Shown here piece after piece: positions 26,134 to 34,561 of a DNA stretch of 64,000 bases. The stretch is from Streptomyces xylophagus. Lineage in GTDB: Bacteria > Actinomycetota > Actinomycetes > Streptomycetales > Streptomycetaceae. The DNA is taken from contig NZ_JNWO01000015.1 in assembly GCF_000716435.1 (NCBI RefSeq), forward strand, positions 62,001 through 126,000, read 5' to 3'. The notes beneath the pieces were generated by a model. The model saw nothing but the letters and a program-made list of their open reading frames with translations. It was not told where the DNA came from and searched no databases. A program made the translations under genes and the position numbers. Each line of letters begins with the position of its first letter. The first letter of the stretch is position 1.

Positions 26134-28380
26134 ATGTATCCGCCGCCTCCGCCCCCCGCCGAAGACGAGCGCCCTGACTCCGGTGACCCCGAGCCACGCA
26201 TGCGCCGAAGCACCAGCCCGTCGCCGGGGCCTGACCCGCTCACTCCGGCGGGCGCGGACCAGAACCGACGTCCGTCCGATCCACCGCAGCCACCTCATCG
26301 GCCGGCAGAAGGGCGGGCACCCGGCCAAGTCCGCCGCTCACCCCCACCTCCACCACCCCCGCACCAGTCCTCCTCCCTCACCCCGTCTCAACGCACAACG
26401 TCACGCACACCTCGCCCGCTGCCCCGCCGCTCCCTCGAACTGCCCCCCACCCACACCACCTTGATCTGCGTGGCCCTCCCGGGCCTTGCGGTCTCCACCG
26501 AGCAGGGGCAATTGAACGGCCGGGGGCTGGAGGGCTTCTACCGCGCGGGCCGGCGGGTGCTCTCCCGCTGCCAGGTGCGGGTGGCCGGACGGGAACCGCT
26601 GGCGGTGCAGGCCAGGATGACGGCAGCCGACCGCGCCCGCTTCGTGGGAACCGTACGCGTGTCTCCCGACTGCGGCCCGGACCCCGACCTTGTCGTCGAA
26701 CGGACCCGGCACGCCGACGGCACCGAGCGCATCACCCTGCGCAGCGTGTCCTGGCGCCCGCTGCGCCTGCCCGTCGAGGTGGCACTCGGCACGGACCTGG
26801 CGGACCTGGGCGCGATCGCCGCGGGCAGCACGGGACCCGAACTGCCCGCCACCGTGCACGACTCCGGGCTGCGCTGGTCCGGCGCCACCGGCAGCTCCGC
26901 GGTCACGGCCGACCCACCTCCCGCCGACGCGCTGGCCTCCGCGGGGCTCCTGCGCTGGGAGTTCGAACTGCCACCGGGCGGCACGGTGAACGTGGAACTT
27001 CGGGTACGACCGGACGGCGCGGGACCGGTACGAGCCGTGGGCCACGGGGCGACCAGCCCCCTGGCCTCACCACGGGCGGCCGGCGACGACCCCCGAGTCC
27101 AGGGGCTCCTGCGGACCAGCGTCGAGGACCTCCAGGCACTGCTGCTGCGCGACCCCGCGCACCCCTCCGACACGCATCTCGCGGCCGGGGCACCGTGGCG
27201 CTGCGGTCTGGCTCCGGCCGAGTCGCTCACGGCGGCCCGCATGACGCTGTCCCTCGGGACACGGCTCGCCGCAGGCACGCTGCGCACCCTCGCCCGCACC
27301 CAACTCCTGGGCGCTGGAGCGCAGTTAGGCATGATTCCCGGACCGCGCCGGGATGCCGGCGCTCAGCTGCCGCCGAGTTGCACGGGGACAGAGGCGACGC
27401 TGCTCTTTCCGGTGCTGCTCGCCGAGGCCCGCCGCTGGGGGCTGCCGGACCAGGAGACACGGGAGTTGCTTCCGGCTGCCGAGCGCTGTCTGACCTGGCT
27501 GCGGACCACCGTGGGCGACGGCACCTATCTGCGCGACCCGCACCCCGGCGGACCGGTCCGCTGCGAGACACAGGCCCACGCGCATCGGGCCGCGCTGCTC
27601 GGGGCCGATCTGCTCGACGCGTTCGACAGACCCGGCGGTGCCGATCTGCGGCAGTGGGCACAGGAGTTGAGCACCGCGTTCCGCGCGGACTTCTGGATCG
27701 GGGACCTGGGCGGCGGCCGCCCGGCAGCGGCCCGGGCTCCCGACGGACGCCTCGTACCGCACCTCGGTGCGACCGCGGCCCACCTCCTCGACACCGGACT
27801 GCTGGGCGGTGGCGAGTACGCTCCCGGCCTGCTCGACAAGGTGCGGGCCGAACAACTCGCCCGGCTGCTCGGCGCCCCGGCCATGGACTCGGGCTGGGGA
27901 CTGCGCGGCCTCGGGGTGAAGGAGCCGGGATACAGCCCGTTCAGTCACCGGGGCGGAGCCGTGCGAGTGGCGGAGACGGCGATCGCCGTCGCGGGCCTGG
28001 CCGTCGCCGGGTACGAGAAGGAGGCGACGTCGCTGCTGCGGGGCGTCCTCGCCGCGTCCGAGGCGTTCGGACACCGGCTCCCCGAGATGTACGCGGGGGA
28101 GCAGCGCACGGACGGGAGCGCTCCCCTTCCCCATCCGGCGGCCTGCCGCCCGGCGGCCACGGCAGCGGCCGCCGGAGTACTGCTGCTGACCACCCTTGCG
28201 GGCATCCGCCCCGACGCCCCCGCCCGCACGATCACCCTCCGCCCGGTGCGCAGCGCGCCCCTGGGCGAGATCGGCCTGACAGGGCTGCGGATCGCGGGCG
28301 CCCCCTTCTCCGTACGGGTCGGCCGACTCGGAGTCGCCATGGTCGAGGAGGCGGCCGAAAGCCTGCAATTGAGAGCGTGA
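26134..28380 (+). CDS. Glycogen debranching-enzyme-like protein (GDE N-terminal domain) with a TTA codon
   Basis: The core begins near residue 110 with LICVALPGLAVSTEQGQLNGRGLEGFY, typical of the N-terminal domain of glycogen-debranching and trehalose-type glycosyl hydrolases; the C-terminal two thirds has an alpha-helical barrel character (for example SGWGLRGLGVKEPGYSPFSHRGG). Residues 1-110 are extremely Pro-rich. Hydrolysis or rearrangement of a storage glucan is inferred, not shown. ATG 26134 is one possible start; GTG 25663 would add 157 residues. Codon 27325-27327 is TTA, the only TTA I found in a gene of this window, so translation should depend on the bldA leucyl-tRNA. Confidence 0.75.
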   Translation: MYPPPPPPAEDERPDSGDPEPRMRRSTSPSPGPDPLTPAGADQNRRPSDPPQPPHRPAEGRAPGQVRRSPPPPPPPHQSSSLTPSQRTTSRTPRPLPRRSLELPPTHTTLICVALPGLAVSTEQGQLNGRGLEGFYRAGRRVLSRCQVRVAGREPLAVQARMTAADRARFVGTVRVSPDCGPDPDLVVERTRHADGTERITLRSVSWRPLRLPVEVALGTDLADLGAIAAGSTGPELPATVHDSGLRWSGATGSSAVTADPPPADALASAGLLRWEFELPPGGTVNVELRVRPDGAGPVRAVGHGATSPLASPRAAGDDPRVQGLLRTSVEDLQALLLRDPAHPSDTHLAAGAPWRCGLAPAESLTAARMTLSLGTRLAAGTLRTLARTQLLGAGAQLGMIPGPRRDAGAQLPPSCTGTEATLLFPVLLAEARRWGLPDQETRELLPAAERCLTWLRTTVGDGTYLRDPHPGGPVRCETQAHAHRAALLGADLLDAFDRPGGADLRQWAQELSTAFRADFWIGDLGGGRPAAARAPDGRLVPHLGATAAHLLDTGLLGGGEYAPGLLDKVRAEQLARLLGAPAMDSGWGLRGLGVKEPGYSPFSHRGGAVRVAETAIAVAGLAVAGYEKEATSLLRGVLAASEAFGHRLPEMYAGEQRTDGSAPLPHPAACRPAATAAAAGVLLLTTLAGIRPDAPARTITLRPVRSAPLGEIGLTGLRIAGAPFSVRVGRLGVAMVEEAAESLQLRA

Positions 28381-28482
28381 CCTCGTACGAAGCCAAAACC
28401 GGCCGACGGCCGGAGCAGAGGACGAGCCACGCATTGCACCGAAGTGGATCATTCATGGCGGTACCGGCGAAGGGAGTGTTTA

Positions 28483-28497
28483 TCGTCAGGCAGACGA
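28483..28497. promoter_or_regulatory. Candidate NrtR-type operator
   Basis: The inverted repeat TCGTC-aggca-GACGA lies 14 bases upstream of the Nudix-winged-helix gene, in the sequence TATCGTCAGGCAGACGACTA (28481-28500). NrtR regulators bind short GTC/GAC-type palindromes near their own promoters; assignment here is inference. Confidence 0.6.
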
Positions 28498-28510
28498 CTA
28501 TGATCGCCGC

Positions 28511-29269
28511 ATGTCCTACGACCCGTCAGCGTATCCGCCCTTCGCCGTCACCGTGGATCTGGTCGTGCTGACCGTGCGCCGCCATGCTCTGTGCGGGCTG
28601 GCGGTACGCAGGGGCGAGCCGCCGTTTCAGGGACGCTGGGCGCTGCCCGGCGGCTTCGTGCGGGCCGACGAGGATCTGGCGCAGGCCGCCGCGCGCGAGC
28701 TGGCCGAGGAGACGGGACTGCGCGCCCACGACCCGGCCGTCCCCGCCCAGGACAACGGAGCGCATCTGGAGCAGCTCGCGACCTACGGCGACCCCAAGCG
28801 CGACCCCCGGATGCGCGTGGTCAGCGTCGCCCATCTCGCGCTCGCTCCCGACCTGCCCGCACCTCGTGCCGGCGGCGACGCCAGCAACGCGCGCTGGGCG
28901 CCCGTCGAGGAGCTGCTGCAGCAAGCGGGGTTCGGACGCGACGGCGATCCGGTGGCGCCGCTCGCCTTCGACCACACACAGATCCTGTCCGACGGGGTGG
29001 AGCGCGCCCGTTCGAAGATCGAGTACTCGTCCCTGGCCACGGCGTTCTGCCCCACCGAGTTCACCGTCGGCGAGCTGCGCCGCGTCTACGAGGCGGTGTG
29101 GGGCGTGGCGCTCGACCCGCGCAACTTCCACCGCAAGGTGACCGGCACGCCCGGCTTCCTCGTGCCGACGGGCGGTACGACGACCCGTCAGGGCGGTCGC
29201 CCGGCACAGTTGTTCCGGGCCGGCGGCGCCACACTGCTCAACCCGCCGATGCTGCGCCCCGAGGTGTGA
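28511..29269 (+). CDS. Nudix hydrolase/NrtR-like transcriptional regulator
   Basis: A 252-residue two-domain protein. Residues about 15-150 form a Nudix domain with a fully intact Nudix box (G-x5-E-x7-R-E-L-A-E-E-T-G-L, starting at GFVRADE). Residues about 160-235 (LSDGVERARSKIEYSSLATA ... FTVGELRRVYEAVWG ... NFHRKVTG) match the C-terminal winged helix of NrtR, the Nudix-related repressor of NAD metabolism. Classical NrtR proteins bind ADP-ribose and often lose catalysis, but here the catalytic residues are kept. An inverted repeat immediately upstream suggests autoregulation. No NAD gene is adjacent. Confidence 0.85.
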   Translation: MSYDPSAYPPFAVTVDLVVLTVRRHALCGLAVRRGEPPFQGRWALPGGFVRADEDLAQAAARELAEETGLRAHDPAVPAQDNGAHLEQLATYGDPKRDPRMRVVSVAHLALAPDLPAPRAGGDASNARWAPVEELLQQAGFGRDGDPVAPLAFDHTQILSDGVERARSKIEYSSLATAFCPTEFTVGELRRVYEAVWGVALDPRNFHRKVTGTPGFLVPTGGTTTRQGGRPAQLFRAGGATLLNPPMLRPEV

Positions 29270-29277
29270 CGCCGTAG

Positions 29278-29306
29278 CGCCTCGACTCAGGTGATCGGCC
29301 GAGGCG
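29278..29306 (+). terminator. Possible terminator after the Nudix gene
   Basis: A 7-bp stem, CGCCTCG (29278-29284) and CGAGGCG (29300-29306), with a 15-base loop follows the stop codon closely. Confidence 0.45.
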
Positions 29307-29360
29307 TTCGACCGTTGCGCAGCGGGCCGTTCGGTGCCCGGAAAAACGGACATAACGCGC

Positions 29361-29373
29361 TATCTTGCTGTGG
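29361..29373 (+). promoter_or_regulatory. Possible -10 element for a leaderless transcript
   Basis: TATCTT (29361-29366) lies seven bases before GTG 29374, and no ribosome-binding site precedes that start. This is the geometry of a leaderless Streptomyces mRNA. The -35 region is not clear. Confidence 0.45.
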
Positions 29374-31404
29374 GTGATCCAGGCCTTCGGACTGACCAGC
29401 AACGCCCGCAAGGAGCATCCGCCCGCCGTCGACGACGTCTCCTTCGAGGCTCGTGCGGGCCGTGTCACCGCACTCCTCGGAGCACCGGGCGCGGGCAAGA
29501 CGGCCGCGCTCAAGCTCATGCTCGAACTCCAACAGGGACGTGGAATCACCTACTTCAGGGGCCGCCCCCTGCACCGCATCGCCCACCCGTCGCGCGAGGT
29601 CGGTGTACTCCTGGGCGATGTTCCGGGGCATCCGGCCCGATCGGTCCGCGGCCACCTGCGCATGCTGTGCGCCGCAGCGGGCGTTCCGGCCCGGCGCGCC
29701 GACGAAGTCCTCGAAGTGGTCGGCCTCGTCAGCCTGCGCGACGAACGCCTCGGCAGCCTCGCGCGCGGCATGGACCGCCGCCTCGGCCTCGCCTGCGCCC
29801 TGCTGTCCGACCCGCACACCCTCGTGCTGGACGCACCCGCGGACTCCCTCTCCGCCCGCGAAAGCCGTTGGCTGTATGGCATGCTGCGCGCGCACGCAGC
29901 CCAGGGCGGCACGGTCCTGTTCACCACCGCCGACCCCAAGGAGGCCGCCCGCTGCGCCGACCGGGTCGTCACCCTGGAGCAGGGCAGACTCGTCGCCGAC
30001 CAGGCGGCCGGCGACTTCGCCCGTACCAGGCTGCGCCCCCGCGTCGCCGTCCGCACCCCGCACGCAGCCCGCCTGGCCGCCCTCCTCACCAAGGAAGCCC
30101 GCACCGCGCACCGCTCCGTCGAAGTCGTACGAGAGGAGGGCAACCGCCTTTCCGTATACGGCAGTACCTGCGCCGACGTCGGCGAGACGGCGTTCCGCCA
30201 CGACATCCTCGTCCACCAACTCGCGGACGAGACCGGCGACATGGGACCCGGGGCCGGAGCAACCTCTTACGGCGAGCGGGAAGCCGTCGACGAGTCGAGA
30301 GCGTCGCCGACCTCATCGACAGCCGAGATGCCGGCGCCGTCCACCGACACAGCCACTGCCGAGACTCCGCAACCCCACATCGCCGGGCCGCGCGTCACCA
30401 TGGTGCCCACTGGTGAGCCGCCCGCCGCCGAAGAACCGGAACCTTCGCTGCACAAGGCCCACGAAGCCGCTGCCGACCCCCGCACGACAAGCCCTTCCCG
30501 CTCCCGACTCGTCACCCTCGTCGACCCCGAGGCGACGACCGGCACTCATCCCCCCACGCGCATCCCCCGCCCCTCCCAAGCCCGCACCCTCGACGCCCTG
30601 TCCCCGCTCCCGCCCCCCATCTCCGTCCGCTCCGCCCCCAGCCCCCTGCGCCCGCTCCGCTACGAGCTGCGGCGTGCCGCCGGTGTCGGTACCGGGTTTC
30701 TGACCGGGGCCGCCGTGCTCGTCGTGTCCGCCCTCACCGCGCTGCTGTTGGCCCGCATCGGCCACACCCCGCAGGCGCGGCTGCTGGCCGCATGGCCGCG
30801 GGAGCTGCCGCTGCCGCCCGCGGCGCTCGGTGCGGGGCTGCTCGGGGCGTTCGCCTTCGGTGACGAGTTCCGGCACCCTGCGCTGGCGGCGGATCGCGGC
30901 ACCGTGCCCCGCAGGATGGGACTGCTCCTCGCGAAGCTCCTCGTCTCGGCGGCCACCGCGCTGATGCTGGCCTTCCTCACGGTGGGCTGCGACGCCGAAG
31001 TGCTCTACCTCGTCTACGGACGGGAACTCGCGCAGGTTCCCGCCGACTGGCTTTCGATGAGCGCGAGTTGGACGGGCCTCGTCGTCGGGTGCGCCTGGGC
31101 CGGTGTGCTGGCCGCGGGCGTCTTCCGGTCCACGACGGCCGGGCTCGCCGCGGTGGTCGCCGTACCGATTCTCGTCGTACCCCTCGTGCACAAGGCGTTG
31201 GAAGGGCCTGCCGTGCACACCGCGGAAGGCTTTCCGCTGCGGATGCGGAAGGTGCTCCTGCTGCAGTGGCCCTTCGGGGGAGAGCGATATCTGTCCGCGG
31301 CGGCGCGGGTGATCGTCCAACCCGTGGGCGGGGCACTGACGTTGTCGCTGACCGCGCTGCTCTGCGCGTATCTGCTCACGACCCTGCGTAGCAGGGTCCG
31401 ATGA
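29374..31404 (+). CDS. ABC ATPase-permease fusion with degenerate ATPase motifs
   Basis: A 676-residue fusion. Residues 1-220 are an ABC ATPase domain, residues 220-430 a Pro/Thr-rich linker, and residues about 440-676 an ABC-2-like permease with roughly six membrane segments. Walker A is intact (GAPGAGKT, 36-43). The other catalytic motifs are not: the signature reads LARGM instead of LSGGQ, Walker B is LVLDAP without the catalytic Glu, and the switch His is missing in LFTTADPKEAA. It may bind ATP but hydrolyse poorly. GTG 29374 is the likely start, possibly leaderless. It lies directly upstream of whiH. Substrate unknown. Confidence 0.8.
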   Translation: MIQAFGLTSNARKEHPPAVDDVSFEARAGRVTALLGAPGAGKTAALKLMLELQQGRGITYFRGRPLHRIAHPSREVGVLLGDVPGHPARSVRGHLRMLCAAAGVPARRADEVLEVVGLVSLRDERLGSLARGMDRRLGLACALLSDPHTLVLDAPADSLSARESRWLYGMLRAHAAQGGTVLFTTADPKEAARCADRVVTLEQGRLVADQAAGDFARTRLRPRVAVRTPHAARLAALLTKEARTAHRSVEVVREEGNRLSVYGSTCADVGETAFRHDILVHQLADETGDMGPGAGATSYGEREAVDESRASPTSSTAEMPAPSTDTATAETPQPHIAGPRVTMVPTGEPPAAEEPEPSLHKAHEAAADPRTTSPSRSRLVTLVDPEATTGTHPPTRIPRPSQARTLDALSPLPPPISVRSAPSPLRPLRYELRRAAGVGTGFLTGAAVLVVSALTALLLARIGHTPQARLLAAWPRELPLPPAALGAGLLGAFAFGDEFRHPALAADRGTVPRRMGLLLAKLLVSAATALMLAFLTVGCDAEVLYLVYGRELAQVPADWLSMSASWTGLVVGCAWAGVLAAGVFRSTTAGLAAVVAVPILVVPLVHKALEGPAVHTAEGFPLRMRKVLLLQWPFGGERYLSAAARVIVQPVGGALTLSLTALLCAYLLTTLRSRVR

Positions 31405-31466
31405 CGACCGTCGGCACCCTTCGGGTTCCGCTCTGCGCACAACTCCCCGCAGAAAGCCCATTTCTT

Positions 31467-31474
31467 TCCGATAA
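31467..31474 (+). promoter_or_regulatory. Candidate sigma-WhiG -10 element of whiH
   Basis: TCCGATAA matches seven of eight bases of the sigma-28-type -10 consensus GCCGATAA recognised by WhiG. It is 92 bases upstream of the whiH start. A TAAA-like -35 at the normal 14-15 base spacing is not evident; GAAA occurs closer, at 31452-31455. whiH is known to depend on WhiG in S. coelicolor. Confidence 0.6.
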
Positions 31475-31566
31475 GGCGTCAATTGCGACGGGGTGAGCGA
31501 TCACCCTTTCGTGTGCTTTTCACCAAAGACCTCAAGGGAGTTGGGGACAGCGCCGACAAAAGATCC

Positions 31567-32454
31567 GTGAGTACCCTTGCGCACACCATGATGACCGCCG
31601 CCCGCTCCGCAGACTCCGGTCTCGCCGGCCCGGGCGAACTCGACCGCTACCCCTATGCCGAGGCGCCCGTCACCGAGCGCCTCGGAGCCCCTTCCTGGGA
31701 CGGTTCCGACCCCGAGCTGGGCCGCGTGGGCCGGCGTGCCGCGGGCAGCCGCGGACGCGGGCTGCACGGCCAACTCGTCCAGCAGCTGGGCCAGATGATC
31801 GTCTCCGGGGACCTGGGTGCCGACCGCCCCCTGGTGCCCGAGGAGATCGGCCAGCGTTTCGAGGTGTCCCGCACCGTCGTCCGCGAGTCGCTCCGCGTCC
31901 TGGAGGCCAAGGGTCTGGTCAGCGCCCGCCCGAACGTCGGCACGCGCGTGCGTCCTGTCAGCGACTGGAACCTCCTCGACCCGGACATCATCGAGTGGCG
32001 CGCCTTCGGCCCGCAGCGCGACAACCAGCGCCGCGAGCTGAGCGAGCTGCGCTGGACGATCGAACCGCTCGCCGCGCGCCTCGCCGCCGGGCACGGGCGC
32101 GAGGACGTCCAGCAGCGCCTCTCCGACATGGTCGAGATCATGAGCCACGCCATGGGGCAGGGTGACGCGCTGACCTTCTCCCGCGCGGACGCCGAATTCC
32201 ACTCGCTGCTCATCCAGGTCGCGGGCAACCGGATGCTGGAGCACCTTTCCGGGATCGTCTCCTCGGCCCTCCAGGTCTCCGGTGGGCCGGTCACGGGCTG
32301 TGACCGCCCGACCGACGCCTCCCTGGGGCACCACGCCCGGATCGTCGACGCCCTCGCCGCCGGTGACGGCGCGGCGGCCGAGGCGGCCATGCGGCAGTTG
32401 CTCATCGTGCACCCCGAGCCGGAGCGCGTGGTGCCCGCCCCGCGCGAACACTGA
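31567..32454 (+). CDS. whiH: Sporulation regulator WhiH (GntR/FadR family)
   Basis: A GntR-family transcription factor required for sporulation septation in aerial hyphae. The winged-helix domain spans about residues 60-130 (GLHGQLVQQLGQMIVSGDLG ... SRTVVRESLRVLEAKGLVSA), followed by an FCD ligand-binding domain (LSELRWTIEPLAARLA ... FHSLLIQVAGN). GTG 31567 gives 295 residues and the N-terminus STLAHTMMTAARSADSGLAG, as I remember for S. coelicolor WhiH. It sits upstream of hrdB, as in other Streptomyces. A WhiG-type -10 lies upstream and a strong terminator downstream. Confidence 0.95.
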   Translation: MSTLAHTMMTAARSADSGLAGPGELDRYPYAEAPVTERLGAPSWDGSDPELGRVGRRAAGSRGRGLHGQLVQQLGQMIVSGDLGADRPLVPEEIGQRFEVSRTVVRESLRVLEAKGLVSARPNVGTRVRPVSDWNLLDPDIIEWRAFGPQRDNQRRELSELRWTIEPLAARLAAGHGREDVQQRLSDMVEIMSHAMGQGDALTFSRADAEFHSLLIQVAGNRMLEHLSGIVSSALQVSGGPVTGCDRPTDASLGHHARIVDALAAGDGAAAEAAMRQLLIVHPEPERVVPAPREH

Positions 32455-32527
32455 CGCGCGCGGGTGGCCGGCGCGGTCGAGGTGCGCCGCGTTCCTGTGG
32501 CGGCGCCAGGCCGGGGCGCCCTGTCTT

Positions 32528-32575
32528 CCGCCGGACCCCGCAGGATCCTCCAGGGAATCCGGCGGGGTCCGGCGG
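32528..32575 (+). terminator. whiH terminator hairpin
   Basis: A perfect 14-bp stem, CCGCCGGACCCCGC (32528-32541) and GCGGGGTCCGGCGG (32562-32575), with a 20-base loop, 73 bases after the whiH stop codon. Confidence 0.8.
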
Positions 32576-32693
32576 TGCGACGGGGCGCCGGACCCCCTGA
32601 GGGGCGCCTGCCACAGCCGTGGGTGACCTCCTCTGCCCGTGTCTGACCGTTTTTGAACGCTTACGGGGTGTGACTCGGGCCACGCAGATTGGG

Positions 32694-32721
32694 CGTAACG
32701 CTCGCGGGCACTGTGCGATGA
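32694..32721 (+). promoter_or_regulatory. hrdB promoter of the ShbA (ECF sigma) type
   Basis: CGTAAC (32694-32699) and CGATGA (32716-32721) are separated by exactly 16 bases. As I recall, this is the consensus of the ECF sigma factor ShbA, which transcribes hrdB in S. griseus. The -10 is 168 bases upstream of the hrdB start. Confidence 0.8.
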
Positions 32722-32888
32722 CCTAAGAGGTGACAGCCGCGGAAGGGAATACGGACGCCGTTCAAGGCGCTGTGCTTCTTCCCGGCCCCAGCCCGCGCCG
32801 TCGGCCCATCCCCAAGTCGGCGGTCGTCGGCTCCTGTCCGTACCGGACGGGGCCGGAAGCCGTTTTCCATCGTTCCGAGAGGTTGTTC

Positions 32889-34430
32889 GTGTCGGCCAGC
32901 ACATCCCGTACGCTCCCGCCGGAGATCGCCGAGTCCGTCTCTGTCATGGCGCTCATCGAGCGGGGAAAGGCTGAGGGGCAGATCGCCGGCGATGACGTGC
33001 GTCGGGCCTTCGAAGCTGACCAGATTCCGGCCACTCAGTGGAAGAACGTACTGCGCAGCCTCAACCAGATCCTCGAGGAAGAGGGTGTGACGCTGATGGT
33101 CAGTGCCGCGGAGCCCAAGCGCACCCGAAAGAGCGTCGCAGCGAAGAGTCCGGCCAAGCGCACCGCCACCAAGACGGTCGCCGCGAAGACGGTGACCGCC
33201 AAGAAGGCCACCGCCACCGCCACTCCGGCGGCACCCGTCGCCGACGCTCCCGTCGAGGACGGCGCCGCCCAGCAGGTCGCTGCCAAGAAGACTGCGCCCG
33301 CCAAGAAGGCGGTCGCCAAGAAGGTCGCAGCCAAGAAGACGACGGCGGCGGCCAAGAAGACCAGCGCCAAGAAGGACGACGCCGAGCTGGTCGACGAAGA
33401 GGCCACCGAGGAGACCCCCGGCAAGACCGGGGACGAGCCCGAGGGCGCCGAGAGTGCCGGCTTCGTGCTCTCCGACGAGGACGAGGACGACGCGCCCGCG
33501 CAGCAGGTCGCCGCCGCCGGTGCCACCGCCGACCCCGTCAAGGACTACCTCAAGCAGATCGGCAAGGTCCCCCTCCTCAACGCCGAGCAGGAGGTCGAGC
33601 TCGCCAAGCGCATCGAGGCCGGTCTGTTCGCCGAGGACAAGCTGGCCAACGCCGACAAGCTCGCTCCCAAGCTCAAGCGCGAGCTGGAGATCATCGCCGA
33701 GGACGGCCGCCGCGCCAAGAACCACCTCCTGGAGGCCAACCTCCGCCTGGTGGTCTCCCTGGCCAAGCGCTACACCGGCCGCGGCATGCTCTTCCTGGAC
33801 CTCATCCAGGAGGGCAACCTCGGTCTGATCCGCGCGGTCGAGAAGTTCGACTACACCAAGGGCTACAAGTTCTCCACGTACGCCACCTGGTGGATCCGTC
33901 AGGCGATCACCCGCGCCATGGCCGACCAGGCCCGCACCATCCGTATCCCGGTGCACATGGTCGAGGTCATCAACAAGCTCGCGCGCGTGCAGCGCCAGAT
34001 GCTCCAGGACCTGGGCCGCGAGCCCACCCCGGAGGAGCTGGCCAAGGAACTCGACATGACCCCGGAGAAGGTCATCGAGGTCCAGAAGTACGGCCGCGAG
34101 CCCATCTCGCTGCACACCCCCCTGGGTGAGGACGGCGACAGCGAGTTCGGTGACCTCATCGAGGACTCCGAGGCCGTCGTCCCGGCCGACGCGGTCAGCT
34201 TCACCCTCCTCCAGGAGCAGCTGCACTCCGTCCTGGACACCCTGTCCGAGCGCGAGGCCGGTGTGGTCTCGATGCGCTTCGGTCTCACCGACGGTCAGCC
34301 GAAGACCCTCGACGAGATCGGCAAGGTGTACGGGGTCACCCGTGAGCGCATCCGCCAGATCGAGTCCAAGACCATGTCGAAGCTGCGCCACCCGTCGCGT
34401 TCGCAGGTGCTGCGCGACTACCTCGACTAG
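32889..34430 (+). CDS. hrdB: Principal RNA polymerase sigma factor HrdB
   Basis: The essential vegetative sigma-70 factor. Region 1.1 occupies about residues 1-75, then a long Lys/Ala-rich linker with PAKK-like repeats and an acidic stretch (to about 215). Regions 1.2-2 include [27 protein letters not shown] and [16 protein letters not shown]; region 4 includes [12 protein letters not shown] and [13 protein letters not shown] 32889 ([12 protein letters not shown]) gives 513 residues, near the 511 remembered for S. coelicolor. The frame is open 53 codons further upstream to 32730, but that start is downstream of the promoter and not needed. Confidence 0.97.
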   Translation: MSASTSRTLPPEIAESVSVMALIERGKAEGQIAGDDVRRAFEADQIPATQWKNVLRSLNQILEEEGVTLMVSAAEPKRTRKSVAAKSPAKRTATKTVAAKTVTAKKATATATPAAPVADAPVEDGAAQQVAAKKTAPAKKAVAKKVAAKKTTAAAKKTSAKKDDAELVDEEATEETPGKTGDEPEGAESAGFVLSDEDEDDAPAQQVAAAGATADPVKDYLKQIGKVPLLNAEQEVELAKRIEAGLFAEDKLANADKLAPKLKRELEIIAEDGRRAKNHLLEANLRLVVSLAKRYTGRGMLFLDLIQEGNLGLIRAVEKFDYTKGYKFSTYATWWIRQAITRAMADQARTIRIPVHMVEVINKLARVQRQMLQDLGREPTPEELAKELDMTPEKVIEVQKYGREPISLHTPLGEDGDSEFGDLIEDSEAVVPADAVSFTLLQEQLHSVLDTLSEREAGVVSMRFGLTDGQPKTLDEIGKVYGVTRERIRQIESKTMSKLRHPSRSQVLRDYLD

Positions 34431-34450
34431 GTCGTAGTCGTACGACACGG

Positions 34451-34483
34451 AAGGCCCGGTCCCCCCTCGGGGGGCCGGGCCTT
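34451..34483 (+). terminator. hrdB terminator hairpin
   Basis: AAGGCCCGGtCCCCC pairs with the opposing GGGGGcCCGGGCCTT around a short loop, 20 bases after the hrdB stop codon. Confidence 0.9.
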
Positions 34484-34561
34484 CGTGCTGGCGCGGGTGC
34501 GGCGCGCGGCGTGCTGGATCACTCTGGGTCTCTCATGACCATCACAGAGTGAGGAACGTGC

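Noticed and set aside
32730..32888. Upstream start giving a longer HrdB
   Set aside because: The extra 53 residues have no sigma-region character, and GTG 32889 gives the known HrdB N-terminus and length.
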